Shown: positions 7,258-15,055 of the stretch, piece by piece
Position numbering within the stretch: position 1 is the stretch's first letter
Layout of the letters: the number at the start of each line of letters is the position of its first letter
NCBI GenBank assembly: GCA_025362495.1
Contig: JANYGI010000071.1
Coordinates: forward strand, 1 to 36,035
From: Byssovorax sp.
Lineage (GTDB): Bacteria; Myxococcota_A; Polyangia; Polyangiales; Polyangiaceae
Direction of reading: 5' to 3'
DNA: 36,035 bases
Notes under the pieces: model-generated
What the model was told of the DNA's origin: nothing
The model's database searches: none
The model's input: only the letters and a program-made list of their open reading frames with translations
Made by a program: the position numbers and the translations under genes

Positions 7258-7796
7258 GGCACGAGGAGGGCGACGCCGTTGACGGTGACGGTTGCCGCGG
7301 TGATCGCGACGCCGGTGGAGGACAGCGCGATCGACGCGACCGGCGGGCCGGGCGCCGGCGCGAAGCTGATCGTGCAGCCGGTGGAGGTGAGGACGATGGT
7401 GGTGCCGCCCTTGGTGATCCGGACCTCGCCGTCCTGCCCGGCGAGCTCGAGGCTCATACCGGTGCTCTTGATCTCGAAGAGGTCCTGCGCGGCGACGAGG
7501 CGAGCGCAGGCGTCGGAGTCGGTGACGATGGCGGCGTCGCCGGCGGCGAGCGCACCCGCCTTGGCAGCGAAGCGGTTGTCGCGCGCGGCGACGACGCGCG
7601 TGCTGTTGCCCTCGACGTCGACGAGCGCCTGCGCGGAGCCCGCGGCGGAGTCGGGGTTGGGGACGCTGACGAACGCGGTGCCGGAGCCCCATACCGCGGT
7701 GTCGGCGCCGAAGCCCTTGCCGGTCGTCTGCTCACCGATGTTGACGCGCGGGTCTCCGCTCTCGGTGGCGGCGTGGAGGATGTCGGCGGCGTACAT
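7254..7796 (-). CDS. Baseplate central spike protein, Mu gp45/gpV-like
   Basis: This is a 180-residue protein; ATG at 7796 lies in a TGATG junction. The C-terminal half is strongly beta-repetitive (KSTGMSLELAGQDGEVRITK, then TTIVLTSTGCTISF, then IALSSTGVAITAATVTVNG), the signature of a trimeric beta-helix that punctures the outer membrane. The N-terminus (YAADILHAATESGDPRV) is the likely hub-binding or OB-like part, though shorter than in Mu. It is flanked by the P-like hub and the gp46-like wedge. I see no obvious HxH iron-binding tip motif at the C-terminus. Confidence 0.82.
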   Translation of the reverse strand: MYAADILHAATESGDPRVNIGEQTTGKGFGADTAVWGSGTAFVSVPNPDSAAGSAQALVDVEGNSTRVVAARDNRFAAKAGALAAGDAAIVTDSDACARLVAAQDLFEIKSTGMSLELAGQDGEVRITKGGTTIVLTSTGCTISFAPAPGPPVASIALSSTGVAITAATVTVNGVALLVP

Positions 7797-8254
7797 CAGG
7801 TATCCTGGAATGGCGAGAGCGAGACCCACTGATAGGCCTTGTCACTCCTGCGCTGGACATAGAGCCCAACGTGCTTGAAGAGCAGCGCGAGCGCGGCCGG
7901 CGTGACCAGGCCAGCGCCGGCGACACCGGGGAGCAGCTTTGCCACGTTGGGCGCCACGAGGTCGATCGTGATGGTGCCCGACCGCGTCGTGCCAGCCTGC
8001 GCGATGCTCAGCGGCTGGACGTGGTGATCGTCGGTTCGCTGGCTCAGATACCAGTCGTACGCGAAGCCGCCGTCGACCGCTGAGCCGTTGACTGTGAGCG
8101 TGAGCGGGTAGCTCGAGATCACCGGCGCAACGAGGCCAGAGAACCCGCTCGCGCGCAGCTTGGCCACCGGCAACGTCTCGAAGCCGTCGGGGTCGAGGCC
8201 GGCGCCGGGGAGCGCGAAGACAGCGCGAAAGTCGGTGTAGCGCTGGATGATCAT
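7796..8254 (-). CDS. Hypothetical hub-associated tail protein
   Basis: This is a 152-residue protein with no membrane segment. ATG at 8254 overlaps the hub gene stop by 4 bp, and its own stop overlaps the spike gene in TGATG. It contains a mixed alpha/beta sequence with several aromatic strands (GGFAYDWYLSQRTDDHH, then YQWVSLSPF). Its tight coupling between hub and spike genes suggests a partner in central baseplate assembly. No family is recognised. Confidence 0.78.
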   Translation of the reverse strand: MIIQRYTDFRAVFALPGAGLDPDGFETLPVAKLRASGFSGLVAPVISSYPLTLTVNGSAVDGGFAYDWYLSQRTDDHHVQPLSIAQAGTTRSGTITIDLVAPNVAKLLPGVAGAGLVTPAALALLFKHVGLYVQRRSDKAYQWVSLSPFQDT

Positions 8255-9423
8255 GAGGGTGCGTCGCCGAGGAGGAGAGCGCCTTTCGGCAGGAGCTTGA
8301 GCGCCGTCTTTTGCCCGCCGCCGCTGTCCTGGTGGAGCGTGCGCTCGAGGAGCCACATGGACTCGTCGAGCTCCTCTGCGTCGACGACGGTGTGTACCGT
8401 CGTGTCGACGGTCCAGAGCCGGCCCGTGGTGGCGATCCACCCATCGACCTCGCCGGAGATCGCGTAGGCCGTGGCGGCGCGCAGGCCCAGCTCGAACTTT
8501 GCCACGCTCAGCGAGCGGGCGACGTCGCGCGAGCTCTTGTCGCGGAAGATCTTCGGCTTGTAGGCCGCTGCGTGCGACGTGTACGACGGCCGGTTCGGGT
8601 GGAGCTCGGCCTCGGTGACGCGGGCGACCGGGCGCGCCGTGGAGGTCTGTCCGGCGGAGTCGCCGCGCGCGCCGCGCACCGTACACTCGGAGAACTGACC
8701 GTCGTTGGAATCGTGCACGTGCACGTCACCAACGAAATAGTTTCCCGGGCGGCCGCCACCGGAGAACGTCTGGATGACGGTGGCGGCGGGCTCCTGGTCG
8801 TAGTTCGGCGCGGAGAGCAAGAGCGTGCCGTCGGCGGCGCAGCGCAGGCACACGCCGAGGCGCGTGAAGATGCGCGCGCAGAAGGCATAGGCCGTCTCGC
8901 CCTCGTGCGCTTTGCAGTCCGCGTGCTTGAGCGCGTCGACGCTGATCTTCTTGCGGTTGCCGTGGATGGGCACGCCAGAGATCGCGTTGACGTTCGCCGA
9001 AGCATCGGCCTGGATGAGCTCGAAGCCGTACGGGAAGAGCGCCTTGAGCACGGCCTCGGTGACCGGCACGTCGGTCGCACTCTTGAAGCTGATGTCAGGG
9101 TCGACGTCGCCCTGGTATGGAGTGATGAGCGGCGTGTGGCAAACGACCTTGATGGCGGCGCCGTGTTGCTTGGAGATCGTGCGGTCGACGGTCTGGATGA
9201 GGAAGCCGCCCTGGTTGACGTCGTTAACCAGCACCGTCACGAGCTCGCCCTTGGCCAGTCTCTTGCGGTAGTCAAACCACTGCGCGCGCGGCGGGATGGC
9301 CTCGAAGGTGAGCTCGCCGAGCGGGTCAGTGAAGGTGTCGCGCATCGACAGCGTATTCCAACTGTCGATGGTCGAGCCGTCGCCGAAGTGCATGACGACC
9401 TTGGCGCGGTTCGGCTCGCTCAT
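8251..9423 (-). CDS. Baseplate hub protein, Mu gpP / late-control-D-like
   Basis: This is a 390-residue protein. The start at 9423 (MSEPNRAKVVMHFGDG) is chosen because it overlaps the upstream 27-codon ORF by 4 bp; a longer start exists at 9462. The N-terminal half has the beta-rich pattern of gp27/gpD hubs (SWNTLSMRDTFTDPLGELTF, then GELVTVLVNDVNQGGF), and the middle has the typical TPYQGDVDPDI segment. The hub forms the inner tube-to-spike adaptor. Gene order (N-like, hub, spike) matches Mu N, P, gp45. Confidence 0.86.
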   Translation of the reverse strand: MSEPNRAKVVMHFGDGSTIDSWNTLSMRDTFTDPLGELTFEAIPPRAQWFDYRKRLAKGELVTVLVNDVNQGGFLIQTVDRTISKQHGAAIKVVCHTPLITPYQGDVDPDISFKSATDVPVTEAVLKALFPYGFELIQADASANVNAISGVPIHGNRKKISVDALKHADCKAHEGETAYAFCARIFTRLGVCLRCAADGTLLLSAPNYDQEPAATVIQTFSGGGRPGNYFVGDVHVHDSNDGQFSECTVRGARGDSAGQTSTARPVARVTEAELHPNRPSYTSHAAAYKPKIFRDKSSRDVARSLSVAKFELGLRAATAYAISGEVDGWIATTGRLWTVDTTVHTVVDAEELDESMWLLERTLHQDSGGGQKTALKLLPKGALLLGDAPS

Positions 9424-9503
9424 CGACCGACGTTGAGCACGAGGCCGTGCGCGTAGAGCCACGCGGCGACGTATTCATAGACAGTCTGCTTGGTGGTGGT
9501 CAT
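9420..9503 (-). CDS. 27-residue ORF between Mu N-like and hub genes
   Basis: This very short ORF (MTTTKQTVYEYVAAWLYAHG...) has 4-bp overlaps with both neighbours (9500-9503 and 9420-9423). That is the same coupling used through the whole region and is unlikely by chance on both sides. Its central part is an amphipathic, aromatic helix. In many contractile phages a small LysM-type tail protein X lies near the hub; this peptide is too short for a LysM domain. It may be a tail peptide or simply a translational relay from the N-like gene to the hub gene. Confidence 0.5.
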   Translation of the reverse strand: MTTTKQTVYEYVAAWLYAHGLVLNVGR

Positions 9504-10435
9504 ACGTAGTACCTGAGCGTCGTGCCACGCTTCGCGACTGGCAGTCGGATGGCCTGGATGTTGAGACCCATGATCTCGTTGAGCGTGTTGGCGTGCGCCG
9601 TCGCGAAGGCGTCGAGGGTGGTGTCCCGTGTGAGCACGACGGCCCTGGTGGCGCGGGCGACGCGGGCAAGGCGCTTGGCCATGTTCCGGAGCGAGCTCCA
9701 CAACTGCGTGAGCACGTCGACGAGAGGCCACGCGCGCGCCGACTTGAGCGCCTCAGCGGCGTCGATCATCCCGCTCACGATGCCCGTGAGCTGAGCGAGC
9801 CCGCCGGAGAGCATGAGCTTGGCGGAGAAGAGATCGCCGCGGAGTTGGTTGAACGCTTGGAGCAGCGACGTCGGCTGGACGCCGCCGCCCGGCGTGGGGA
9901 ACGCCGCGCCGCCGAGGTTGATGGCGCTGGAGACCGGGTAACGAATGCCCAGCGGCGCGCCCATCGTGTCGGCGACCGAGGCCAGTGTGGCGGGATCCGT
10001 CTCGAGGATGAACTCGCGGACTGCGCCGACGGCGGGATCCTCGATGGTCTCGATCCACGTGATGTCGACGATGACGCCGGAGCGGCTCGTCGAACGGAGC
10101 TCGCCCTTGGCGCCCTTCACGCGGGCGCGGAGCGGGCCGAGGATGGGATGAACGAAGTCGCCGGGGCGCCCGTCCATGTTCTCTTTCCACAGCTCCCAGA
10201 GATCCGGGAACATGCGAGCTTTCTCGCCAAGGGTATTGAGGAAGTAGAGCCGCGCCGTCATCGGGAAGCTCTTCCGGCCGACGTCGTCGTGGCCCTCGCC
10301 GTCGGTGTACGCCACGGACCTGGGCGCGAGCTCGTTCTCGAACTCGAACGTGACCAGGTCGTAGGGCGGCGTCGGGAGGCCGCGCCAGCCGAGCACAGGC
10401 AGCGACGCTACGATATTTGCGTCGGTGGTGGTCAT
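9500..10435 (-). CDS. Mu N-like tail protein (DNA circularisation N-terminal domain)
   Basis: This is a 311-residue protein. The N-terminal ~90 residues (LPVLGWRGLPTPPYDLVTFE, then AYTDGEGHDDVGRKSFPMTA) match the DNA_circ_N domain of Mu gpN-type proteins, which lie in the central baseplate or distal tube. The C-terminal half is mostly helical (KSARAWPLVDVLTQLWSSLR). ATG at 10435 overlaps the tape-measure stop by 4 bp. Gene order supports the call. The historical 'circularisation' name is probably misleading; a structural tail role is expected. Confidence 0.85.
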   Translation of the reverse strand: MTTTDANIVASLPVLGWRGLPTPPYDLVTFEFENELAPRSVAYTDGEGHDDVGRKSFPMTARLYFLNTLGEKARMFPDLWELWKENMDGRPGDFVHPILGPLRARVKGAKGELRSTSRSGVIVDITWIETIEDPAVGAVREFILETDPATLASVADTMGAPLGIRYPVSSAINLGGAAFPTPGGGVQPTSLLQAFNQLRGDLFSAKLMLSGGLAQLTGIVSGMIDAAEALKSARAWPLVDVLTQLWSSLRNMAKRLARVARATRAVVLTRDTTLDAFATAHANTLNEIMGLNIQAIRLPVAKRGTTLRYYV

Positions 10436-12762
10436 TGACTGGTTCCGCCGGTGATGCTGCCTTGCTGGCCAGCCTTGAGCGCGTCGGCCGCGCTGGTGAG
10501 TGCCTTGGCCGCCTGGTTGAGGGCGATGGCGCCGGAGTCGCCCGCTGGGGCGGCGGTGGGCGCGCTCGGGGCAGCGCTGCCGTCGTCGCCGCCCTTGCCC
10601 ACGTACTGCTCTCGAATCTTCCGCTGCGCGGGCGACTCGTGCTCTTCGTAGGCGTTGGGGTCCGTGATGAGCTTCTGAGCAAGCGCCTTGGCCTCGGCCT
10701 CAGCGGCGGCCTTCTGCTTGGCCGCAATCTCGGGCTTCGAGTCGAGCGTGTCGGAGCTCGCGCCGGCGTACTGCTTGGCGAACTCCTCGGCGTCGAGTTG
10801 GTGCCGCGGCTTGCCCTTGCCCACCTCGACTGGCTTGGTCCACGAGGCATCGTCAGCCGTCTTCACGGCGGCCTCGAGGCGGAGCTTCTCCTTGGTCTCC
10901 TCAGGCGTCGCCAGGTGGTTGCGGGCGTTGAAGCGCTCGTTGAAGCTGTCGAGGTCCTTCTTGTTCTTCTGCAGCTGCTCGCCCGGCGTGAGCACCTTGG
11001 GGTGGATGAGCCCCAGGAACTTGAATAGGTCGACGACGAGGCCGCCGGCCTCGACGAGTGCGTCGAACACGACAATCGCCGGCTCGATGGCGCCCTCCAT
11101 GCCGGCGAGCTTGGGGACGATCTTGGAGAGCGCGGGAATCACGCTCTCCGACACCTGCGCCTTGAGCCGCTCCCAGGCGCTGTCGAGCACCGCGCTCGAG
11201 TCCTTCTGCGCGGCCGCGGCGTCTTTGACCACCTCGGCCCAGTCGCCCGGCGCGTCGATGGCGCTGGCGAGCGCTTCGCGGAGGGCAGTTATACCGGCGG
11301 CCGTCTTCTCGGCCTCGGTGCCCGTGGCCTTGCCCTTGGCCTCGTTGAAGGTCGAGATCAACGGGGAGATCCCGCGGATGCCTTCCTCGCCAAATATCTT
11401 CTGGAGCTTCGGCAGACTGCCACCAGACTTGGAGATCGCGGAGGTGATCACGTCGCGCACGTCGTTGGTCTGCGTGTTGTTGGTGCCCGCCTTGAAGACG
11501 TCGACGCCCATCGCCTTGAGCTTGCCGCTCTCGCCGACGAGCTGCCGGAACATCGCCTCGACGGCGGTCGCGGCTTGCTCGGGAGAGCCCGTGGCGGAGC
11601 GCGCGATCTGCGTGAGACCGCCGAGCGTCTTGAGGCCTGTCGTGCCCTTGGAGAGACCGAAGCGCTCCGCGGCCGCGCTCATCTTGGCGAACTGCGAGGC
11701 GGCGTCCTTGAGCTCGAAGGCGCCCTTTTTGCCCTGGAAGGTGAGGGCCGCCAAAGCGTCCTTCATCTCCTCGACACCCTTGATGTCGAACTTCTGCGAG
11801 ATGTCGGCCGCGGCGTTGGCGATGTCACCGACGTTGGAGCCGGTGGCACTGGCCGCGGTGGCGAACGTCGAGGCGAACTTGCGTCCGCTCTCGAGGTCGC
11901 CCGTCTTGGCGACGAAGCCTTGCACGCCCTCGGCGATGTCCGCGGCCTTGATGCCCGGCGCATCCGCGGCCGCGGCCTCGAACTCGCGCCGCAGCGTGGT
12001 GGCGTCCGCGCCCTTCTCGCCGGCCCCGCGCGCGGAGATACTGAGTCGGTTGCTCGACTCCTGTAGCCTCATGCCCTCCTGGGCGGCGGCGCCAACGAGG
12101 CCGAGCGCACCAGCGGCGGCGCCGATGGTACCGACCGCGGATTCCTTGGCGATGCTGCCGACGGCGCTGTTGCGGCGCGACGTTGCGCGTTCGCTCGCGC
12201 GCTGCTCAGCGGCGGCCCCGCGGGCGGCAAGGCGCTCTTGCTGCGTCTCGAAGCGCGAGCGGAGCTGGGCGACGTGGTCGAGCGCGCGCGAATGCGCGTC
12301 GGCCGCCTTCTTGGCGGCCTTCTCTTCGGCGGCCGCGGCCTTCTCGGCCGACTTCGCTTGAGCAGCGGCCGACTTCGCTGCGGCTTTCTCGGCCGCAGAG
12401 GCGCCCTTGCTCGCGGCTTTCTCCTGCGCCGTGGCTGCCTTCTGCGCGGCCTTGGTGGTCGCGGCGGCAGCCTGCTCGGCAGCCAGGGCGCTGCGCTTGG
12501 CGGCCTTCTCGCCGGCAGCGCCAGCCCGCGCCGCGGCGCGCTCCTGGTCCTTGGCGACGCGCTCGGCGAGCTTGGCCGTCTCGGAGATCGGAGCCTTGGC
12601 GGCGCGCGCGCCATCGCCAGCAGCCTTGGCGCTCGCGCCGGCCGACTTGCCGGCCTTGTCGAAACTCTTGGCGCTCTCGCGTGCTGCGGTGTCGATGTCG
12701 CGGAAAGCGCCCTTGACGTCACCTGCCCCCGAGGCGACGAAGTTGAAACGAATGTCGGGCAT
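10432..12762 (-). CDS. Tail tape measure protein
   Basis: This is a 776-residue protein. Residues ~25-185 are an Ala/Lys/Glu-rich, probably coiled-coil region with repeated KAA/EKAA units. Residues ~195-235 contain a Gly/Ala hydrophobic stretch (VGTIGAAAGALGLVGAAAQE). Residues ~240-520 resemble the PhageMin_Tail/TP901 tape-measure core (FASTFATAASATGSNVGDIA, then LGGLTQIARSATGSPEQAA). The length should set a tail of roughly 100 nm by the usual ~1.5 A per residue rule, which is an estimate. Downstream coupling is a 4-bp overlap with the N-like gene; upstream there is a 3-bp gap. No peptidase or lysozyme motif was seen at the C-terminus. Confidence 0.93.
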   Translation of the reverse strand: MPDIRFNFVASGAGDVKGAFRDIDTAARESAKSFDKAGKSAGASAKAAGDGARAAKAPISETAKLAERVAKDQERAAARAGAAGEKAAKRSALAAEQAAAATTKAAQKAATAQEKAASKGASAAEKAAAKSAAAQAKSAEKAAAAEEKAAKKAADAHSRALDHVAQLRSRFETQQERLAARGAAAEQRASERATSRRNSAVGSIAKESAVGTIGAAAGALGLVGAAAQEGMRLQESSNRLSISARGAGEKGADATTLRREFEAAAADAPGIKAADIAEGVQGFVAKTGDLESGRKFASTFATAASATGSNVGDIANAAADISQKFDIKGVEEMKDALAALTFQGKKGAFELKDAASQFAKMSAAAERFGLSKGTTGLKTLGGLTQIARSATGSPEQAATAVEAMFRQLVGESGKLKAMGVDVFKAGTNNTQTNDVRDVITSAISKSGGSLPKLQKIFGEEGIRGISPLISTFNEAKGKATGTEAEKTAAGITALREALASAIDAPGDWAEVVKDAAAAQKDSSAVLDSAWERLKAQVSESVIPALSKIVPKLAGMEGAIEPAIVVFDALVEAGGLVVDLFKFLGLIHPKVLTPGEQLQKNKKDLDSFNERFNARNHLATPEETKEKLRLEAAVKTADDASWTKPVEVGKGKPRHQLDAEEFAKQYAGASSDTLDSKPEIAAKQKAAAEAEAKALAQKLITDPNAYEEHESPAQRKIREQYVGKGGDDGSAAPSAPTAAPAGDSGAIALNQAAKALTSAADALKAGQQGSITGGTSQ

Positions 12763-12765
12763 GGT

Positions 12766-13104
12766 CTAGCGGCGCGCGAGCTTTTCGACCTCGCCATCGA
12801 GGTAGTAGTCAATCTCCACCGCGGCCCCATTGGCGATCTCGGTCACCCGGGAAAGTCCGCGGTTCTCGACGAAGGAGGCGTAGGGCATCCGCGCGCCAAA
12901 CTCGATGTTGACGTCCTCCGTGGCAAACGGACCGAGCGCGAACGTGGAGCCTTGGAGGCGAAATGTTCGGTTCTTGTAGCGGTGCGTGCGCCGCTCTTCG
13001 GAGGCTGCCTTGTCGAGGATCGTCTTCATCCCCGGCCCGACGTTGTCGAGCATGCGCTCCGCAGCGCGGGTCAGCGCGAGGACCTCGGAGATATCGACAG
13101 GCAT
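12766..13104 (-). CDS. Small tail protein, HK97 gp10-like (weak)
   Basis: This is a 112-residue protein just upstream of the tape measure. An N-terminal helix (DISEVLALTRAAERMLDNVG) is followed by a Lys/Arg-rich segment, and then FGARMPYASFVENRGLSRVT, a motif like the P-Y-A-x-x-V-E-x-G signature of HK97 gp10-type tail-completion proteins, which bind to the tail terminus. The usual location of that family is nearer the neck genes, so this could be a paralogue or a tape-measure-linked protein. The motif is visible; the role is moderately supported. Confidence 0.65.
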   Translation of the reverse strand: MPVDISEVLALTRAAERMLDNVGPGMKTILDKAASEERRTHRYKNRTFRLQGSTFALGPFATEDVNIEFGARMPYASFVENRGLSRVTEIANGAAVEIDYYLDGEVEKLARR

Positions 13105-13134
13105 GGCGGCTCCAAGGCCGCCGCTCGTGGAGAG

Positions 13135-13410
13135 CTACGGCGCTGTCGTGGCGGACTGGCACGTACGCAGCCACCGCAGGATCTCGGCCTCGGTGGGGTT
13201 GTGCTTGAGTAGGCCGAGGAACGGTCCGACCTTGGGGCCGAGGTTCAAGGGGCCTTTGCCGTTGCGCGCGGCGATGGCGTAGTGCTGGCCCGTCTTGCCC
13301 TTCGGCGGCGGGTGGCGGATGCCGGCGGCGCGCCAGGTGCCCGACGTGAGGACGGGGTCGCCGCCGATGATCTCGGTGGTGACCGGCGGCAGCTCGGCGG
13401 GCGCGTTCAT
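13135..13410 (-). CDS. Small hypothetical tail-region protein, 4-bp overlap with chaperone-like gene
   Basis: This is a 91-residue protein. ATG at 13410 overlaps the stop of the upstream gene by 4 bp. It contains a central TWRAAGIRHPPPKGKTGQHY segment and a C-terminal helix (HNPTEAEILRWLRTCQ). It is immediately downstream of a probable tail-assembly chaperone gene, in the place of the frameshifted second chaperone ORF in many phages. It could be expressed both by reinitiation and, less certainly, as a -1 fusion. No family is recognised. Confidence 0.7.
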   Translation of the reverse strand: MNAPAELPPVTTEIIGGDPVLTSGTWRAAGIRHPPPKGKTGQHYAIAARNGKGPLNLGPKVGPFLGLLKHNPTEAEILRWLRTCQSATTAP

Positions 13411-14093
13411 TCGGGGGAGGATACCGACTGCGCGGCGGCGTCGCCAGTCGCTATGGCCTCGCTCTGCGCGAGCAGCACCTCCACGCTGGCGCGTGCATCG
13501 GCGAGCTTGAGCGCGAACTGGATGACGACGGCGGTGAGGATCTCGCGCGGGTAGTCGGCGAGGATGGCTTCGGGGATGTCGTCTCCGGCGTGCGCTTGGC
13601 AGACCGTGGCGAGCTTCTCGACGTGCTCGTCGGTGACCTCGCGGCGGCCCCTGGACTCCTTGCGCTTGACCTCGATGTAGAGGTTCAGGAGGACCGCTAT
13701 CTGGTCCGTGGTGAGCGTCTTCCTCATCCACCCCGGCGTCGCGAAGGCGGGATAGATGGTCTCCTTGGCCTTGTCGAGGTCGGTCGGGTCCTTGGGGTCG
13801 AGGTCGACGCGGCGGCAGACTCTCCACAGCGCCTCGATCGTCTTGGCGTCGGTGAGGAGGTCGACGTCCTTGCGCGCGGCCTCGGCGGCGTCGCCAGCGC
13901 TGCGCGCGACCTCGTGCGCGTACCTGTGCGCCTCGATGATCGCGGCGTCGTCCTCGGCCTTCACAGCAGCGCGGAAGCCGATGGCGAAGATGGCCTTGTT
14001 GCCGAGGTCGAAGAACTCGTTGACGATGAAGGGGTAGACCTTGCGCCCGCGCGCGGCGAGGGCGGCGGCGACGGGGGAGATATCGTCTGTCAT
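13407..14093 (-). CDS. Probable tail assembly chaperone
   Basis: This is a 228-residue, mostly helical, charged protein. The N-terminal ~50 residues (GRKVYPFIVNEFFDLGNKAI) and the central MRKTLTTDQIAVLLNLYIEV segment (L-T-x-x-Q-I-x-x-L-x-x-L-Y-x-x-V) resemble tail assembly chaperones that bind the tape measure before tube polymerisation. It is located between the tube and the tape measure, as expected. ATG at 14093 overlaps the upstream gene by 4 bp. The function is inferred from place and helix pattern. Confidence 0.65.
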   Translation of the reverse strand: MTDDISPVAAALAARGRKVYPFIVNEFFDLGNKAIFAIGFRAAVKAEDDAAIIEAHRYAHEVARSAGDAAEAARKDVDLLTDAKTIEALWRVCRRVDLDPKDPTDLDKAKETIYPAFATPGWMRKTLTTDQIAVLLNLYIEVKRKESRGRREVTDEHVEKLATVCQAHAGDDIPEAILADYPREILTAVVIQFALKLADARASVEVLLAQSEAIATGDAAAQSVSSPE

Positions 14094-14677
14094 TGGGTTT
14101 TCGTGGCAGCGAGGTACACGGCGCGCGCGGCGCGCCAGATCATCCAGTGACCGTCGAGCAGCTCCGCCGGGGAGCAGCCCCAGTAGCGGTCTGGACGCGG
14201 CGTGACGGCGCCGGTGCCGTGGTCGACGCAGAGCGCGAGGACGAAGGCGTCATGCAAATTGCTGGGTTCGCGCGCGCCGGCCTCGAGCGCGCGAACCCAC
14301 GCGGTGGAGTCGCTCAGCGCGTACGTCGGGCAGATGCGGCCCAGGGCCTGCAGCGCCTCGCTCCAGAGTTGGCCGACGTCGTCGCCGTCCATGCCGCCGA
14401 GCTCGTCGGCGCTGCGGAAGGTCGGCGCGTCGCCGGTCCAGAGCACGCGGGCGAGCAGCGCCGTGGAGACGCGCGAGCCGCGGAGCTCCTCGACGCCCTC
14501 GTCGGCTGCGTCGAGGAGGAGGCCTATCTCGGCGGCGCGGAGGGCGCGCACGCGGAGCGCGAAGTCCTCGGCGCTGGGGATGCGGTACGCCAGCGTGCGC
14601 TCAGGGCGGCGCTGGAGCAGCGCCCGAAACAGCCGCGCCGGCGGGAGGTCACCGGGAGGCTGTTCGAAGGCGAGCAT
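14090..14677 (-). CDS. Hypothetical protein between tail tube and chaperone genes
   Basis: This is a 195-residue, helical, Ala/Leu/Arg-rich protein. It begins MLAFEQPPGDLPPARLFRAL and ends with a Trp-rich segment (GCSPAELLDGHWMIWRAARA). Internal pattern: a VRALRAAEIGLLLDAADEG helix pair, then an aspartate-rich loop. It starts 6 bases after the tube stop and overlaps the next gene by 4 bp, so it belongs to the tail module. It might be the first of two chaperone-type proteins, but no clear family motif is visible. Confidence 0.75.
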   Translation of the reverse strand: MLAFEQPPGDLPPARLFRALLQRRPERTLAYRIPSAEDFALRVRALRAAEIGLLLDAADEGVEELRGSRVSTALLARVLWTGDAPTFRSADELGGMDGDDVGQLWSEALQALGRICPTYALSDSTAWVRALEAGAREPSNLHDAFVLALCVDHGTGAVTPRPDRYWGCSPAELLDGHWMIWRAARAVYLAATKTQ

Positions 14678-14683
14678 TGGAGA

Positions 14684-15052
14684 TCAGACGAACGGCGCGT
14701 AGGTGCCGACGAAGGTCCAGTTTTGCTCGGTGGGCTTGCCGAGGCCAGCCACCGTGTTGACGCCCTCGATGAGGTAGCCCTTGGAGATCGTGCTCTGACC
14801 GCTGTCGTACTGGAGCATGATCTCGATCTCTTCGTGGTTCGCCAGAGCACTCTCGGCGTCGAACTCGAAGCCGGTGATCGGCACGACGTTCATGCACTTG
14901 ACGCGGCGGATGGCGGAGTCGGTGGAGATGCCGGCGAAGCCGCGGACGAGCGTCTTGATGATGCTGGCGTCGCTGACGACGTCGGTCTCGACGCTCTGCG
15001 CCTGCGAGAGCAGGTCGCCGTTTACCTTGCAGTAGAGGACTCCGTAAAGCAT
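14684..15052 (-). CDS. Tail tube protein (Mu gpM-like)
   Basis: This is a 122-residue protein directly after the sheath gene, with only 3 bases between. Size, location and beta-rich sequence (LYGVLYCKVNGDLL at the start, then TGFEFDAESALANHEEIEIM, ending NWTFVGTYAPFV) fit small Mu-type tube proteins, which stack as hexameric rings inside the sheath. It carries the frequent early V-x-V/K-x-N-G-x pattern. The assignment is well supported by order; I cannot confirm by search. Confidence 0.85.
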   Translation of the reverse strand: MLYGVLYCKVNGDLLSQAQSVETDVVSDASIIKTLVRGFAGISTDSAIRRVKCMNVVPITGFEFDAESALANHEEIEIMLQYDSGQSTISKGYLIEGVNTVAGLGKPTEQNWTFVGTYAPFV

Positions 15053-15055
15053 CGG

